Shown: positions 18,535-27,013 of the stretch, piece by piece | Position numbering within the stretch: position 1 is the stretch's first letter | How the letters are laid out: each line of letters opens with the position of its first letter | Source of the DNA: Fibrobacter sp. UWEL | GTDB taxonomy: Bacteria; Fibrobacterota; Fibrobacteria; Fibrobacterales; Fibrobacteraceae | Reading direction: 5' to 3' | Length of the DNA stretch: 64,000 nt | Assembly: GCF_900142535.1 (NCBI RefSeq) | Contig: NZ_FRBE01000003.1 | Span: forward strand, 145,360-209,359 | Notes under the pieces: generated by a model | The model's input: only the letters and a program-made list of their open reading frames with translations | What the model was told of the DNA's origin: nothing | Databases searched by the model: none | Program-made: the position numbers and the translations under genes

Positions 18535-18565
18535 AAAGGCAAGAGGTTTTCCTCTTGCCTTTTTC
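18535..18565 (+). terminator. Intrinsic terminator of the YfhO-like gene
   Basis: AAAGGCAAGAGG (18535-18546) and CCTCTTGCCTTT (18551-18562) form a 12-bp stem with a TTTT loop, followed by Ts. Confidence 0.9.
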
Positions 18566-18602
18566 ATGTTCAAAAAAACTCTAGCGTAGAGTTTGGACGG
18601 GG

Positions 18603-18806
18603 TTAGGGACGAGTGTCCTGTCCGGGGGGCATCTTGATGTAGTAGATGACGCAGGGGATGACGATGGCCAAAATCTGGATCAGGGGGAGGAGTACGTTAT
18701 ACCAGCCGGCTGCCTGAACTGCTTCGGATACCAGAAACATATGGGCGAGAAGGAGCAGAACGTCCAGGAGGAATCCGGGGAGGATATAGAGAAGTAGTCT
18801 TGTCAT
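18603..18806 (-). CDS. Small membrane protein, unknown function
   Basis: 67 residues with two hydrophobic helices (LLLYILPGFLLDVLLLLAHMF and VLLPLIQILAIVIPCVIYYI) joined by a short polar turn, and a Pro/Asp/Arg tail. No family recognised. The amphipathic composition and placement in an otherwise empty gap suggest it is real, but there is no good ribosome site before the ATG. A divergent TPR gene starts 135 bases away. Confidence 0.5.
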   Translation of the reverse strand: MTRLLLYILPGFLLDVLLLLAHMFLVSEAVQAAGWYNVLLPLIQILAIVIPCVIYYIKMPPGQDTRP

Positions 18807-18898
18807 AGGCCATAAGATAAAAAAAAGCCTGTGTTTTGGTAGCGCTAAAGTGGTAAAATCCTAGAAACCTGAAAAAGGACGCGATTTGGCGTAACTTA

Positions 18899-18929
18899 TT
18901 GACTGTCAATGAGTTGCGTGTTTTAAAAT
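18899..18929 (+). promoter_or_regulatory. Candidate sigma-70-type promoter of the TPR gene
   Basis: TTGACT (18899-18904) and TAAAAT (18924-18929) are spaced by 19 bases. Start of transcription would fall within a few bases of the ATG at 18941. The upstream TTG at 18899, in frame with the gene, is therefore more likely promoter than start codon. Confidence 0.4.
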
Positions 18930-18940
18930 ATGTTAAATTT

Positions 18941-20389
18941 ATGGGTATGAATAAGAAGTTTTCTCTTTTTGCAATTGCATGTCTGTTTGCCGCTTCCCAG
19001 GCAATGGCAGAAGATCCTCGTATTGCCCAGGGTAGAGTTTTTGAATCCCAGGGAAATTATGAAATGGCTTTGGGTGAATATCGTGCCATGCTGGCCGAGG
19101 ATTCCAAGAATTCCGAAGCCTATCTTGCTGCAGCCAATGTCCGCGTGAAGATGAAGGACTATAGCGGTGCACTTGCGAACTATCGCTTGGCTTATAAGTT
19201 TAATCCCAAGATGAGCGCTGCCTACGAGGGTGCCGCCAAGGTCTACGAATTGCTGGGTGACAAGAAGCGCGCCGAAGCGGAACGAGCCAAGGATCCGAAG
19301 AATATGCCTGCGGAAGAGGTTGCAGAAGCACCCGCAAAGGTTGCTGAGCCTGTCGAAGCGCCGAAACCCGCGCCCAAGGTCGCCGAGCCCGCCGAGGTGA
19401 AGACCTCGCCTAAGGTTGCTGAGCCTGTCGAAGCACCGAAGCCTGTTGAAGCTGCCAAGCCGGTGGAAAAGGTTGCTGAAGTGACCAAGCCTGCTGCTAA
19501 GGTCGCCGAGCCCGCCGAGGTGAAGCCCGCACCCAAGGCCGCCGAGCCTGCCGAGGTGCCTACAGATCCTTTCGAAAAGGGTAAGGCTCTCTTTGCTCAG
19601 GGTAAGTATAACGAAGCTGCTCCGATGTGGCGTGAAGTATTGAAGAAGACTCCTGGTCATGCCGGCGCCTATTTCTATGCAGGGCTTACCCGCTTTGAGC
19701 TGGGTGAATACGACAAGGCCGAGTTCAACTTGAAGAAAGGTCTGGAATATAAGGAAGAAGGTAACGACGCTAACTACTATCTGGCTTGCGTCTACCAGAA
19801 GTCTAATAAGACTGAACTGGAAAAGCGATTCCTGAATAATTATCTGAAGAAGGCCGCTCCCAACGCTAAGTTCCGTCGCAAGGCAGAAAACCGTCTGGCT
19901 GAAATGGAAGCTGCAAAGGCTGAAGCCGCTGCCGCCAAGGATGCTGAACTTGCTGCGAAGGCTGAGGCTGCCGAAGCACCTGCAGCAAAGGTCGCTGAGC
20001 CTGCCGAGGTGAAGACTGCTAAGGCTGACGTACCTGCTGTGTACAGACCCGCAAAGGCTGAGGAACCTGCCCCTGTGATGGATGCTGATGGTAATGTCCT
20101 TTCTATTGCTGGTGCTGTGGCTAAGTTCCGCGCTGGAAATCTGGAAGAAGCGCTCCAGTCCTACAAGTCCCTGCTGGAAACCCAACAGAACCCAGAGGAA
20201 CGTTATTTCACCTTGCTGCAGATGGGCAATATCTACCGCGAGATGCGTGACTTCCATAGCGCTGTAACCCGCTATCGCGAAGTGGTGCAGCAGTTCCCCG
20301 ACTCTGACTGGGCAACTGAAGCAGAACGTGCCCTGGAAGACGCCGTGTGGCTTGAAAAACACGCCGGTGAACTTCCCAGACGTAAGTGA
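18941..20389 (+). CDS. Secreted TPR protein with repeat-derived linkers
   Basis: 482 residues from the ATG at 18941 (or 18947), where a clean signal peptide begins (NKKFSLFAIACLFAASQAMA). Three blocks of TPR helices are seen: ~25-130, ~205-320 (KGKALFAQGKYNEAAPMW and on) and ~395-470 (AVAKFRAGNLEEALQSYKS and on). They are separated by Ala/Glu/Pro/Lys linkers made largely of KVAEPVEA/KVAEPAEV units, encoded by at least six copies of a dispersed DNA repeat. It is probably a periplasmic or outer-membrane assembly or scaffold protein. The C-terminal block resembles tol-pal-type TPRs. No ribosome site is clear before the start. Confidence 0.8.
   Translation: MGMNKKFSLFAIACLFAASQAMAEDPRIAQGRVFESQGNYEMALGEYRAMLAEDSKNSEAYLAAANVRVKMKDYSGALANYRLAYKFNPKMSAAYEGAAKVYELLGDKKRAEAERAKDPKNMPAEEVAEAPAKVAEPVEAPKPAPKVAEPAEVKTSPKVAEPVEAPKPVEAAKPVEKVAEVTKPAAKVAEPAEVKPAPKAAEPAEVPTDPFEKGKALFAQGKYNEAAPMWREVLKKTPGHAGAYFYAGLTRFELGEYDKAEFNLKKGLEYKEEGNDANYYLACVYQKSNKTELEKRFLNNYLKKAAPNAKFRRKAENRLAEMEAAKAEAAAAKDAELAAKAEAAEAPAAKVAEPAEVKTAKADVPAVYRPAKAEEPAPVMDADGNVLSIAGAVAKFRAGNLEEALQSYKSLLETQQNPEERYFTLLQMGNIYREMRDFHSAVTRYREVVQQFPDSDWATEAERALEDAVWLEKHAGELPRRK
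19337..19558 (+). repeat. Cluster of five in-frame KVAEPxE repeats
   Basis: Copies at 19337-19360, 19376-19399, 19412-19435, 19499-19522 and 19535-19558, each beginning AAGGyyGCyGAGCC and ending GAAGC or GAGGTG. Read K-(V/A)-A-E-P-(V/A)-E-(A/V). A degenerate copy lies near 19469-19486. A further copy is at 19988-20011 in the second linker. Confidence 0.85.
19988..20011 (+). repeat. In-frame KVAEPAEV repeat, second linker
   Basis: AAGGTCGCTGAGCCTGCC followed by GAGGTG, in the same frame and codon phase as the copies in the first linker. Confidence 0.8.
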
Positions 20390-20431
20390 TGCAAGGTGCT
20401 CTGCGCACCCAACTCTTCTGAATGAAAAAAG

Positions 20432-20463
20432 ACCTCTGGCAAAAACCAGAGGTTTATTTTTTT
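20432..20463 (+). terminator. Intrinsic terminator of the TPR gene
   Basis: ACCTCTGG (20432-20439) and CCAGAGGT (20446-20453) with a CAAAAA loop, followed by a T-rich tract. Confidence 0.88.
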
Positions 20464-20570
20464 GGGGTGCTCAAGGGACGGGGATGAGTCCGCCCTTTGC
20501 AACAAGACCTTTTATTCTTGAACGAAGGGGTGGGAGTCCAGAGGGCGGGGAAATGCCCGCCCTTTGCAAC
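20464..20570. repeat. Two dispersed hairpin repeats ending CCCTTTGCAAC
   Basis: Copies at 20464-20503 (GGGGTGCTCAAGGG...GTCCGCCCTTTGCAAC) and about 20528-20570 (GGGAGTCCAGAGGGCGGGG...GCCCGCCCTTTGCAAC). Inner GGGCGG/CCGCCC arms form hairpins. They are related to 6793-6826 and lie at the 3' end of gpsA. Confidence 0.55.
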
Positions 20571-20573
20571 TGA

Positions 20574-21587
20574 TTACGCCCAGTTTTCGGCCTTGAGTTC
20601 GCGACCCCAGATTTCGGCGAAGACTTCCTTAACGGTCTTGCCACCGTAAAGCAGTGCGTACACTGCATTGACGATAGGCATATCCACGCCAAGCTTGTCT
20701 GCCAAAGCCTTGGTGCTACGGCAGGTGGGAACGCCTTCCGCAATCATCTTCATTCCAGCCAGAACCTGATCGATGGTTTCGCCCTTACCGATGTGTTCGC
20801 CCACATAACGGTTACGGCTATGCTGGGAGAGACAGGTCACGATCAAGTCGCCCATACCGGCAAGACCTGCGAAAGTTTCGGACTGAGCGCCCATTGCCTT
20901 GCCCAGACGGCACATTTCAGCCTGACCACGGGTAAGGAGGGCTGCGCGAGTGTTGTCGCCAGCGCCAATGCCATAGAGCACGCCAGAAGCAATTGCAATG
21001 ACGTTCTTCACGGAACCGCAAAGTTCCACACCGATGATGTCGGTGGAAGTATAAACGCGGAGGTAGGAGCAGCTCATTGCCTTCTGAACCAGCTTTGCGG
21101 AGTCTTCGTTGGTAGAAGCTGCAACGATGGCGGTGAGCACATGACGGCTGACTTCTTCTGCGTGAGACGGACCGCTAAAGGCTACCATTTTGTCGTCGGT
21201 GAGCCAAGGTACCTTTTCCAGAAGGACTTCGCTCATGAGCTGGTTGGTGCCTTCCAGAATACCCTTGGTAGCGCAAACCACGACGGGTTCCTTGCCCTTT
21301 TCCGGAGTCCACTTGCCCAGGTTTTCAGCGACGCCGCCCATGAACTGGGAGGGCACCACGATCATGACCATTTCCGCACCTTCGAGAGCTGCGTTCATGT
21401 CGGTAGTGTACTTGAAATCAGACGGGAAGATTACGCCGGGGAGCTTATCCTTGTACTGATGTTCCGTGGACAGCAGGTCTACTTCGGCCTGAGAGTTTGT
21501 CCAAAAAGTGATATCATTCTTATTTTCGTAAATCACCTGGCCCAGGGTAAGACCCCAGCCACCGGTACCTAAAACTGTAACTTTCAT
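20574..21587 (-). CDS. gpsA: Glycerol-3-phosphate dehydrogenase [NAD(P)+]
   Basis: Makes sn-glycerol-3-phosphate from DHAP for phospholipid synthesis. The 337 residues match the family length. GTGGWG (~7-12) is the dinucleotide-binding motif, AFSGPSHAEEV (~136-146) the substrate-loop region (the usual Phe after GPS is His here), and the catalytic Lys is in GSVKNVIAIASG (~191-202). The C-terminal domain has NTRAALLTRGQAEM and GLAGMGDLIVTC. GAGG lies 8 bases before the ATG. It is last in a der-plsY-gpsA group, next to plsY whose product uses its product. Confidence 0.96.
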   Translation of the reverse strand: MKVTVLGTGGWGLTLGQVIYENKNDITFWTNSQAEVDLLSTEHQYKDKLPGVIFPSDFKYTTDMNAALEGAEMVMIVVPSQFMGGVAENLGKWTPEKGKEPVVVCATKGILEGTNQLMSEVLLEKVPWLTDDKMVAFSGPSHAEEVSRHVLTAIVAASTNEDSAKLVQKAMSCSYLRVYTSTDIIGVELCGSVKNVIAIASGVLYGIGAGDNTRAALLTRGQAEMCRLGKAMGAQSETFAGLAGMGDLIVTCLSQHSRNRYVGEHIGKGETIDQVLAGMKMIAEGVPTCRSTKALADKLGVDMPIVNAVYALLYGGKTVKEVFAEIWGRELKAENWA

Positions 21588-21623
21588 AATAAAAACCTCG
21601 TGTGAAACTTAAACTATAAAAAT

Positions 21624-22304
21624 TTAAGCCTTTGGAGTCTTTCTCTTGCTGCCAAAACCATTTTCTGTGCCATTCATCAAACGCTTGATATTACCGCGAT
21701 GCTTCACGATAATGAAGATGCCGATGAGGGATGTCACGATGGCAAGGGGAAGGGTAAAGTTGTCGTACACCGGATACGGTGCGCCGCAGTAGCCCATGAT
21801 GGACAGAACCACCAGCATGACGCAAGCGCCGATGCTACCGACGGAAACGTACTTGGTGGAGATGGTCAGGACGAGCCATACTGCAAATGCGGTGAGTGCT
21901 GTAACCGGGCACAGGCAGAGGAATACGCCCAGTGCTGCCAGAACGCCCTTACCACCGCGGAAACCTGCGAAGCAAGTATAGCTGTGACCGAGAATCACCA
22001 GAAGACCAGCAACCACGGGGAGCCAAGCAGTATAGTCTGCACCGCCTGCGGCCACCTGTGCTGCACACATCTTGAGGGCAATAAAGGGACCAAAGAATCC
22101 CTTCAGCAAGTCCATGAAGACTACGGGAAGAGCGGGCTTCCAGCCCAAGACGCGGAAGGTGTTGGTTAGACCTGCGTTCTTGGATCCGTAGTCACGGATA
22201 TCAAAGTTTTTTCCTTTCGCGAGTTTTGCGATCCAGATTGCGCTGGGGATCGCCCCCAACACGTACGCTATTGGAAGACTCAGTAAACTGTTCAAGTTCT
22301 TCAT
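21624..22304 (-). CDS. plsY: Acyl-phosphate:glycerol-3-phosphate acyltransferase PlsY
   Basis: Integral membrane enzyme for the first acylation in phospholipid synthesis. The 226 residues carry several membrane helices and the three PlsY motifs in slightly altered form: GSKNAGLTNTFRVLG (~41-55; usual GSGNxGxTN), GHSYTCFAGFRGGKGV (~105-120) and KHRGNIKRLM (~200-209). The N-terminus (LPIAYVLGAIPSAIWIAKL) is required by the family, so the gene must start near 22304 and overlaps the 3' end of der by about 100 bases. AAAGG directly abuts the ATG at 22304; a TTG at 22292 with better spacing is an alternative. Confidence 0.93.
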   Translation of the reverse strand: MKNLNSLLSLPIAYVLGAIPSAIWIAKLAKGKNFDIRDYGSKNAGLTNTFRVLGWKPALPVVFMDLLKGFFGPFIALKMCAAQVAAGGADYTAWLPVVAGLLVILGHSYTCFAGFRGGKGVLAALGVFLCLCPVTALTAFAVWLVLTISTKYVSVGSIGACVMLVVLSIMGYCGAPYPVYDNFTLPLAIVTSLIGIFIIVKHRGNIKRLMNGTENGFGSKRKTPKA

Positions 22305-23637
22305 CCTTTCTGAGGGTTAATTTCATATCGAAGTTCAAACGGAGGGGAGCGCCTTGGAGCTGGAACTCTTCGTAGAACTTCTTCATCAGGTAGCGCTTGT
22401 AAGATTCTGCTACCAATTCCGGAGTGCGGGTTTCGATGGCGATGACCGGAGGTTCCACCATGATCTGGCAGGCGCGGGTCAACTGAACCACGCGAGCGTT
22501 CTGGCTGGGAACCGGATTTTCTTCCAGGAAACGAGCGAATGCCTGTGCCACATTGTCACGTCCCAGGACGCGGCGGCAGTTGGCGTAAACGGTCTGGATG
22601 GCCTGGACTACGCGGTTCACGCGCTGGCCTTCCTTGGCGCTGATGGAGAGGATAGGAACGTATTCCAGCATGGGTTCACGTTCCAGCATTTCCTTCACCA
22701 TATGGTCGAAAGACTTGTCGTTCTTGTTGGGGAGAATGTCCCACTTATTCAACACCAGCACCAGGCCCTTGCCGGCCTTGCGAATGTCGGTAATGATGCG
22801 GAAGTCCTGAACTTCCAGACCGCGGGTGCAGTCCACCATCAGAACGGAAACGTCGGAGCGACGGATACTTTCCAGGGTGCGCATGTTGCTGAAGATTTCA
22901 ACTTCATCATCCACCTTGGCCTTCTTGCGGAGGCCTGCAGTATCGGTCACCACGAACTTCTTGCCGTCGACGATAAAGTCACAGTCGATGGAATCGCGGG
23001 TCGTACCCGGAATGTCGGAAACCACGGCGCGGTCTTCGTTCAGCAGGCGGTTCAGCAAGGTGCTCTTACCGGCGTTAGGACGACCCAAGATTGCGAACTT
23101 GATGGGACGTTCTTCCTTACGCTGGCCGCGAACGGGAGTGGGGAGAATGGTCACCACTTCGTCCAGTAGGGAAAGGCATGCGTAACCCGTGAGAGCGCTG
23201 ATGGTGCGGGGCTGGCCAAAACCAAGCTTCAGAAATTCATAGGATTCCTGACGATCGCCACCATTCTCGCTCTTGTTGGCAACCAGAATCACCTTCTTGT
23301 CCAGCTTGCGGACAAGTCGTGCAAACTGCTGGTCCAGCTTGGTGATACCCACGCGGACATCCACCATGAACAGCACCAGGTCGGATTCCTGCACGGCGTT
23401 GAAAATCTGGGTGCGGACGCTATCTGCCAACACGTCGATGGAATCGTCCGGCAAAAATCCGCCAGTGTCCACTACGGTAAATTCATGACCCTTGAAACTA
23501 GCAGTCTGGTAATGACGATCGCGGGTGACACCATCACGGTCGCTCACCACTGCGGCACGACGGCCCAGAATGCGGTTGAACAAGGAGGACTTGCCCACGT
23601 TAGGGCGTCCAATAATACATACGATAGGTAATTTCAT
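22201..23637 (-). CDS. der: Ribosome-assembly GTPase Der (EngA)
   Basis: Double-GTPase needed for 50S maturation. G-domain 1 has GRPNVGKSS (~10-18) and VVDTGG; G-domain 2 has GRPNAGKST (~184-192), VTDTAG and NKWD; a KH-like C-terminal domain follows to ~440. A further ~37 charged residues (ending in DRKTRERKKL) have no counterpart in the canonical fold and are encoded by DNA shared with plsY in another frame. A TATAAT at 23647-23652 on this strand is only 9 bases from the ATG and no ribosome site is seen, so the mRNA may be leaderless. Confidence 0.96.
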   Translation of the reverse strand: MKLPIVCIIGRPNVGKSSLFNRILGRRAAVVSDRDGVTRDRHYQTASFKGHEFTVVDTGGFLPDDSIDVLADSVRTQIFNAVQESDLVLFMVDVRVGITKLDQQFARLVRKLDKKVILVANKSENGGDRQESYEFLKLGFGQPRTISALTGYACLSLLDEVVTILPTPVRGQRKEERPIKFAILGRPNAGKSTLLNRLLNEDRAVVSDIPGTTRDSIDCDFIVDGKKFVVTDTAGLRKKAKVDDEVEIFSNMRTLESIRRSDVSVLMVDCTRGLEVQDFRIITDIRKAGKGLVLVLNKWDILPNKNDKSFDHMVKEMLEREPMLEYVPILSISAKEGQRVNRVVQAIQTVYANCRRVLGRDNVAQAFARFLEENPVPSQNARVVQLTRACQIMVEPPVIAIETRTPELVAESYKRYLMKKFYEEFQLQGAPLRLNFDMKLTLRKDEELEQFTESSNSVRVGGDPQRNLDRKTRERKKL

Positions 23638-23696
23638 TATGCGAAAATTATAGAAAATTTCGGGTAAGGCGAGCGTCGCGAAAAAATTCGTAATTA

Positions 23697-23724
23697 CAAA
23701 AACCAGCAGAATTGATCCGCTGGT
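23697..23724 (-). terminator. Intrinsic terminator of the Nudix gene
   Basis: On the minus strand, ACCAGC and GCTGGT (23719-23724 with 23702-23707) flank an 11-base loop and are followed by TTTTTG. It separates the Nudix operon from der. Confidence 0.75.
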
Positions 23725-23730
23725 ATTTAT

Positions 23731-24132
23731 TTAATCCGCTAATTTTTCAATCTTTTCAACGACTGCAATGTCCGCCGGGAGCCACGGGACTGTTCGTAGA
23801 TTTTCCAGGGTGAGCCACTGGGCGGATTCGTGCTCCAGCAGGGTAGGGGTGCCGTCCACGATTTCGCAGAAATAACAGTGCAAGCTCACATGGCGTTCGG
23901 GGTAGTCCTGCTCCACCGTACAGAGAAAGTCTTGCACGTCCACTTGTATGGCAAGTTCTTCACGGAGTTCGCGTGCTAAGGCCTGCTGGTGGGTTTCGCT
24001 GGGTTCCACTTTCCCGCCGGGAAATTCCCACTGGCCTTTGTGATCGCCATAACCTCGCTGGGTGGCGTAGTAATGCATTACGTTGTTTGCACACTTGCGG
24101 ATAATACCGGCAACAACTTCTAGATGCTTCAT
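23731..24132 (-). CDS. Nudix hydrolase, MutT/NudG-like
   Basis: 133 residues with a complete Nudix box (GGKVEPSETHQQALARELRE then ELAI, ~39-62). The N-terminal VVAGIIRK and QWEFPGGK segments are as in MutT-type enzymes that hydrolyse oxidised or non-canonical nucleoside triphosphates. It could act as 8-oxo-dGTPase or CTP pyrophosphohydrolase; sequence alone does not decide. It is the last gene of a three-gene minus-strand group, 29 bases after the pseudouridine synthase. Confidence 0.9.
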   Translation of the reverse strand: MKHLEVVAGIIRKCANNVMHYYATQRGYGDHKGQWEFPGGKVEPSETHQQALARELREELAIQVDVQDFLCTVEQDYPERHVSLHCYFCEIVDGTPTLLEHESAQWLTLENLRTVPWLPADIAVVEKIEKLAD

Positions 24133-24161
24133 GTTTCGTTTCCGCGGGTTTGTGTCGCGGG

Positions 24162-25343
24162 TTAGCGGCGGCTACGCTGGAAGTTGTTTTCCTTGCGTTC
24201 GTAGGGCTTGCGCTTCAGCTGGTCGATAACTGCCTGCAGTTCCTTAGGCAGCGGGCAATCCAGAACAATCTTATCACCGTTCCAGGTGAATTCCAGACGG
24301 CAGCTATGCAGGAAAAGGCGGTGGAGACCCAGCTCCTTCTTTACTTCATGATTGAGGGCGAAGTCCCCATAACGGGAGTCGCCCAGCAGGGGATGGCCAA
24401 TGCTTGCGAAGTGTGCGCGGATCTGGTGCATACGGCCGGTTTCCAGCTGAATTTTCACCAGATCGTAACCGATGTAGTGCTGCTTCACGCGGTAGTGAGT
24501 GACGGCTTCCTTGGCGTCCTTATCATCCTGGCCCACCTTCATCTTGCTGCCCTTGGCTGCGTCGGTGCGGGTTAGCTTTTCGCTGATGGTGCCACGTTCC
24601 TTGGAGAGGTTGCCCTTGACCAATGCGAAGTAATACTTGTCCACTTCATGTTCGCGGATCATGCGGGTCAATTCGCGGAGAGTGTCGCCATGGAGAGCTA
24701 CCAGCAACATACCGGAAGTTTCCTGGTCTAGGCGGTGCGCAATTGTGGGGCGAAAATCCAGCTGTTCCTTGCGGCCCCATTCCCAAAGATATTCCACTAG
24801 GCTTTCGCCGGGCTTGGTGCCGGAACCGGGCTGGCTTGCCAATCCGGAGGGTTTGTTCACCACCAGATAGTCTTCCGTCTGGATCACGATATCCAGTTCC
24901 TGTGCGCCCCAGTTAGACTGCTTTTCGGCGCCGGACATGGTCTTTCCCCAGGTAGACTTCTTCTTGGCGAAGCCGGTGACTGCGGATTTATCGCGGGCGG
25001 CTGCGGTGCCGGGGAAGGCGATGATGTTGGTTTCTTCGCCGGATTCAAGGGCTGCTTCTCGGGCTGCTTCTCGGGCTGCGTCAACGTCAGCCTTGATCTG
25101 TGCGGACTGGGCGCGGCTCATGTCTTTTTCATCGTCGGAAACAGACTTGAAGTTTTCGTAGATGTTTACCAGATCGCCTTCCTGGAGCATCAGGTTGGCC
25201 TTGGCCACCACGCCGTTGACGCGGACTTTCTTCTTACGGATGATGGAGAAGAATACGGAGAGGGATTCCTCGGGGAAAGCCTTGCGGAGGAATCGGTCGA
25301 GACGCATATTTGCGAAGTTGCGGTCAATCTGGCGAGTAATCAT
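24162..25343 (-). CDS. RluC/RluD-family pseudouridine synthase with linker insert
   Basis: 393 residues. An S4 RNA-binding domain (~10-65) is followed by an unusually long Ala/Glu/Lys-rich insert (~65-155), then the catalytic domain with HRLDQETSG (~203-211; catalytic Asp) and GRMHQIRAHFASIGHPLLGD (~297). It converts uridine to pseudouridine in rRNA or tRNA; the exact site is not evident. The insert includes a short tandem DNA repeat near 25049-25080 (AAREAAREAA). Its start is 2 bases after the FAD oxidoreductase stop, so the two are tightly coupled. Confidence 0.92.
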   Translation of the reverse strand: MITRQIDRNFANMRLDRFLRKAFPEESLSVFFSIIRKKKVRVNGVVAKANLMLQEGDLVNIYENFKSVSDDEKDMSRAQSAQIKADVDAAREAAREAALESGEETNIIAFPGTAAARDKSAVTGFAKKKSTWGKTMSGAEKQSNWGAQELDIVIQTEDYLVVNKPSGLASQPGSGTKPGESLVEYLWEWGRKEQLDFRPTIAHRLDQETSGMLLVALHGDTLRELTRMIREHEVDKYYFALVKGNLSKERGTISEKLTRTDAAKGSKMKVGQDDKDAKEAVTHYRVKQHYIGYDLVKIQLETGRMHQIRAHFASIGHPLLGDSRYGDFALNHEVKKELGLHRLFLHSCRLEFTWNGDKIVLDCPLPKELQAVIDQLKRKPYERKENNFQRSRR

Positions 25344-25345
25344 AA

Positions 25346-26980
25346 TTATTTGCTCCTCTTTGCGAAGTGAGCGAGGCGGATGCCGTCGGCGGCGCTGGTG
25401 ACAATTCCGCCGGAGTAACCTGCGCCTTCACCGAGGACGTAAAGACCCTGGGTGTTGACGCTTTCCAACGTGTCGTTGTTGCGGGTGATGCGGAGCGGCG
25501 AACTGGTTCGAGTTTCCGGAGCCACAATCAAACCCTCTTCAATAAAGCCAGGAATCTTCTTGTCGAAATTCTGGAAGCCTTCTGCCAAGGAGGCGCAGAT
25601 GGTCTTGTCCATCCAATCCCACATGTTGCAGTTTACAAGGCCACAAGGGTATGTTGTTTTCGGGAGGCTGCCGGCGCGGTCCTCGCGCTTGGCCAAAAAG
25701 TTCTTGATGGTCTGGGCGGGGGCGGCGTAGTTCTTGCCACCTACAGCGTAGGCGTCTGCTTCAATTTTTCGCTGCAGGTCCAGGCCGCCGAACAATGTGC
25801 CTGCGGTCTTGATGTCAAAACCCACTGCACCGGGCGTGATGGGAACTGCGATGGCGCCGTTGGCGGTAGCGCCGTTACGGCTGCTGTAGCTCATGCCGTT
25901 GGTGGCGAGGGTGCTGGGCTCCGAGGCGCAAGGCACTAGAACACCGCCGGGGCACATACAGAAACTGTAGGCGCTGGAAGTCTTGTTCAGCGTAGGCGTT
26001 GCCAAGAAATATTCTGCGGCACCAGTCAGCTTGGTGTCGATGTCGCGACCCAGCTGGCGCATGTTAATAAGCATCTGAGGATGTTCCACACGGACGCCCA
26101 TGGCAAAAGCCTTGCTTTCCAGGGTGACGCCTCGGGCGTGAAGCATCTCGTAAATAGAGCGAGCCGAATGGCCTACAGCCAAAACCAATGCCTCGCAGGG
26201 CTGCCAATGCCCCTGGGTATTGGGGGAGGAAACGTCGCGGAACTTCACCCCGCAAATACGCCCGTCCTTAATTTCAATATCTTCGAGTGTGGTGCTGTAG
26301 TGAATCTTGCCGCCCCGTCGTGCGATCTCTGCACGAATCTGGCGCAACATCAGAACCAGCTTGTCGGTGCCGATGTGGGGCTTCGCGAAAGTGACCACAG
26401 ATTCGTCCACACCGAAGGAAACCATGTCCTTCAGCACCGCTTCAGAGAACAGGTTGCGACTGCGGGTGTTCAGCTTTCCGTCACTGAAAGCGCCTGCGCC
26501 ACCTTCGCCATAAAGTACATTGCTGTAGGCGTTAAATTCGCGATTTACGAAAAAGCGGCGAATGTCGCGGAATCGTTCTTCCACCAGCTTGCCCTGTTCG
26601 TAAAGATCCACCTGGAATCCTTTACGGAGCAAATGGAGGGCGGCCCACAAACCGCTGGGGCCTGCGCCAATCACATCCACATGGCCTGCCATGGGAACGG
26701 TGTTGCGCTGCGGGTCATTTTCCAGAGATTCCGTTTCGCGGGAGGCCTCTACCAAGCCCTTGGCATGATTACCTGTGGCTCGCAGCTGGCGCTTCACATC
26801 AAAAATCACATTGTAAGACCACTTGGGGTCTCCCTTACGGCGACTATCCAGAGAAAAACGTTCCACCTGGAGATTGAAAATCTCCTCGGGATGCACACGC
26901 AATTCCCGAGCCAATGCGGCACGGTACTCACCCTTTTTAGCAAGGGCAACGGAAAGCTCTCTGTAGCGGTAAGTAAACAT
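25346..26980 (-). CDS. FAD-dependent oxidoreductase of the COG2509 type
   Basis: 544 residues. A ~75-residue N-terminal domain precedes the FAD-binding Rossmann motif (VDVIGAGPSGLWAALHLL, ~80). A conserved GEGGAGAFSDGKLNTR (~158) and the closing VLGEGAGYSGGIVTSAADG (~515) are hallmarks of this family of uncharacterised dehydrogenases. The frame is open to 27034, but MFTYRYREL at 26980 is where the family similarity begins, and a TATCTTTG promoter element lies only 6 bases upstream, which excludes the earlier ATG. Substrate unknown. It is first in a group with the pseudouridine synthase and Nudix genes. Confidence 0.88.
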   Translation of the reverse strand: MFTYRYRELSVALAKKGEYRAALARELRVHPEEIFNLQVERFSLDSRRKGDPKWSYNVIFDVKRQLRATGNHAKGLVEASRETESLENDPQRNTVPMAGHVDVIGAGPSGLWAALHLLRKGFQVDLYEQGKLVEERFRDIRRFFVNREFNAYSNVLYGEGGAGAFSDGKLNTRSRNLFSEAVLKDMVSFGVDESVVTFAKPHIGTDKLVLMLRQIRAEIARRGGKIHYSTTLEDIEIKDGRICGVKFRDVSSPNTQGHWQPCEALVLAVGHSARSIYEMLHARGVTLESKAFAMGVRVEHPQMLINMRQLGRDIDTKLTGAAEYFLATPTLNKTSSAYSFCMCPGGVLVPCASEPSTLATNGMSYSSRNGATANGAIAVPITPGAVGFDIKTAGTLFGGLDLQRKIEADAYAVGGKNYAAPAQTIKNFLAKREDRAGSLPKTTYPCGLVNCNMWDWMDKTICASLAEGFQNFDKKIPGFIEEGLIVAPETRTSSPLRITRNNDTLESVNTQGLYVLGEGAGYSGGIVTSAADGIRLAHFAKRSK

Positions 26981-26986
26981 TGGCCG

Positions 26987-26994
26987 CAAAGATA
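26987..26994 (-). promoter_or_regulatory. TAnnTTTG promoter motif of the FAD oxidoreductase
   Basis: TATCTTTG on the minus strand, 6 bases from the ATG at 26980. The position implies a transcript starting at or near the start codon. The palindrome at 27014-27033 sits about 20 bases upstream. Confidence 0.5.
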
Positions 26995-27013
26995 GAAAAT
27001 CAAAAAAGAAAGG

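Noticed and set aside
18899..18940. TTG at 18899 as the start of the TPR gene
   Set aside because: It would add residues before a clean signal peptide and overlaps a TTGACT/TAAAAT promoter candidate.
20471..20743. 90-codon minus-strand frame over the repeat region beside gpsA
   Set aside because: It overlaps gpsA in another frame and is mostly translated hairpin repeats.
25049..25080. Short tandem repeat in the pseudouridine synthase insert as a mobile repeat
   Set aside because: It is a simple local duplication of a 12-base unit coding Ala-Arg-Glu-Ala and has no relatives in the window.
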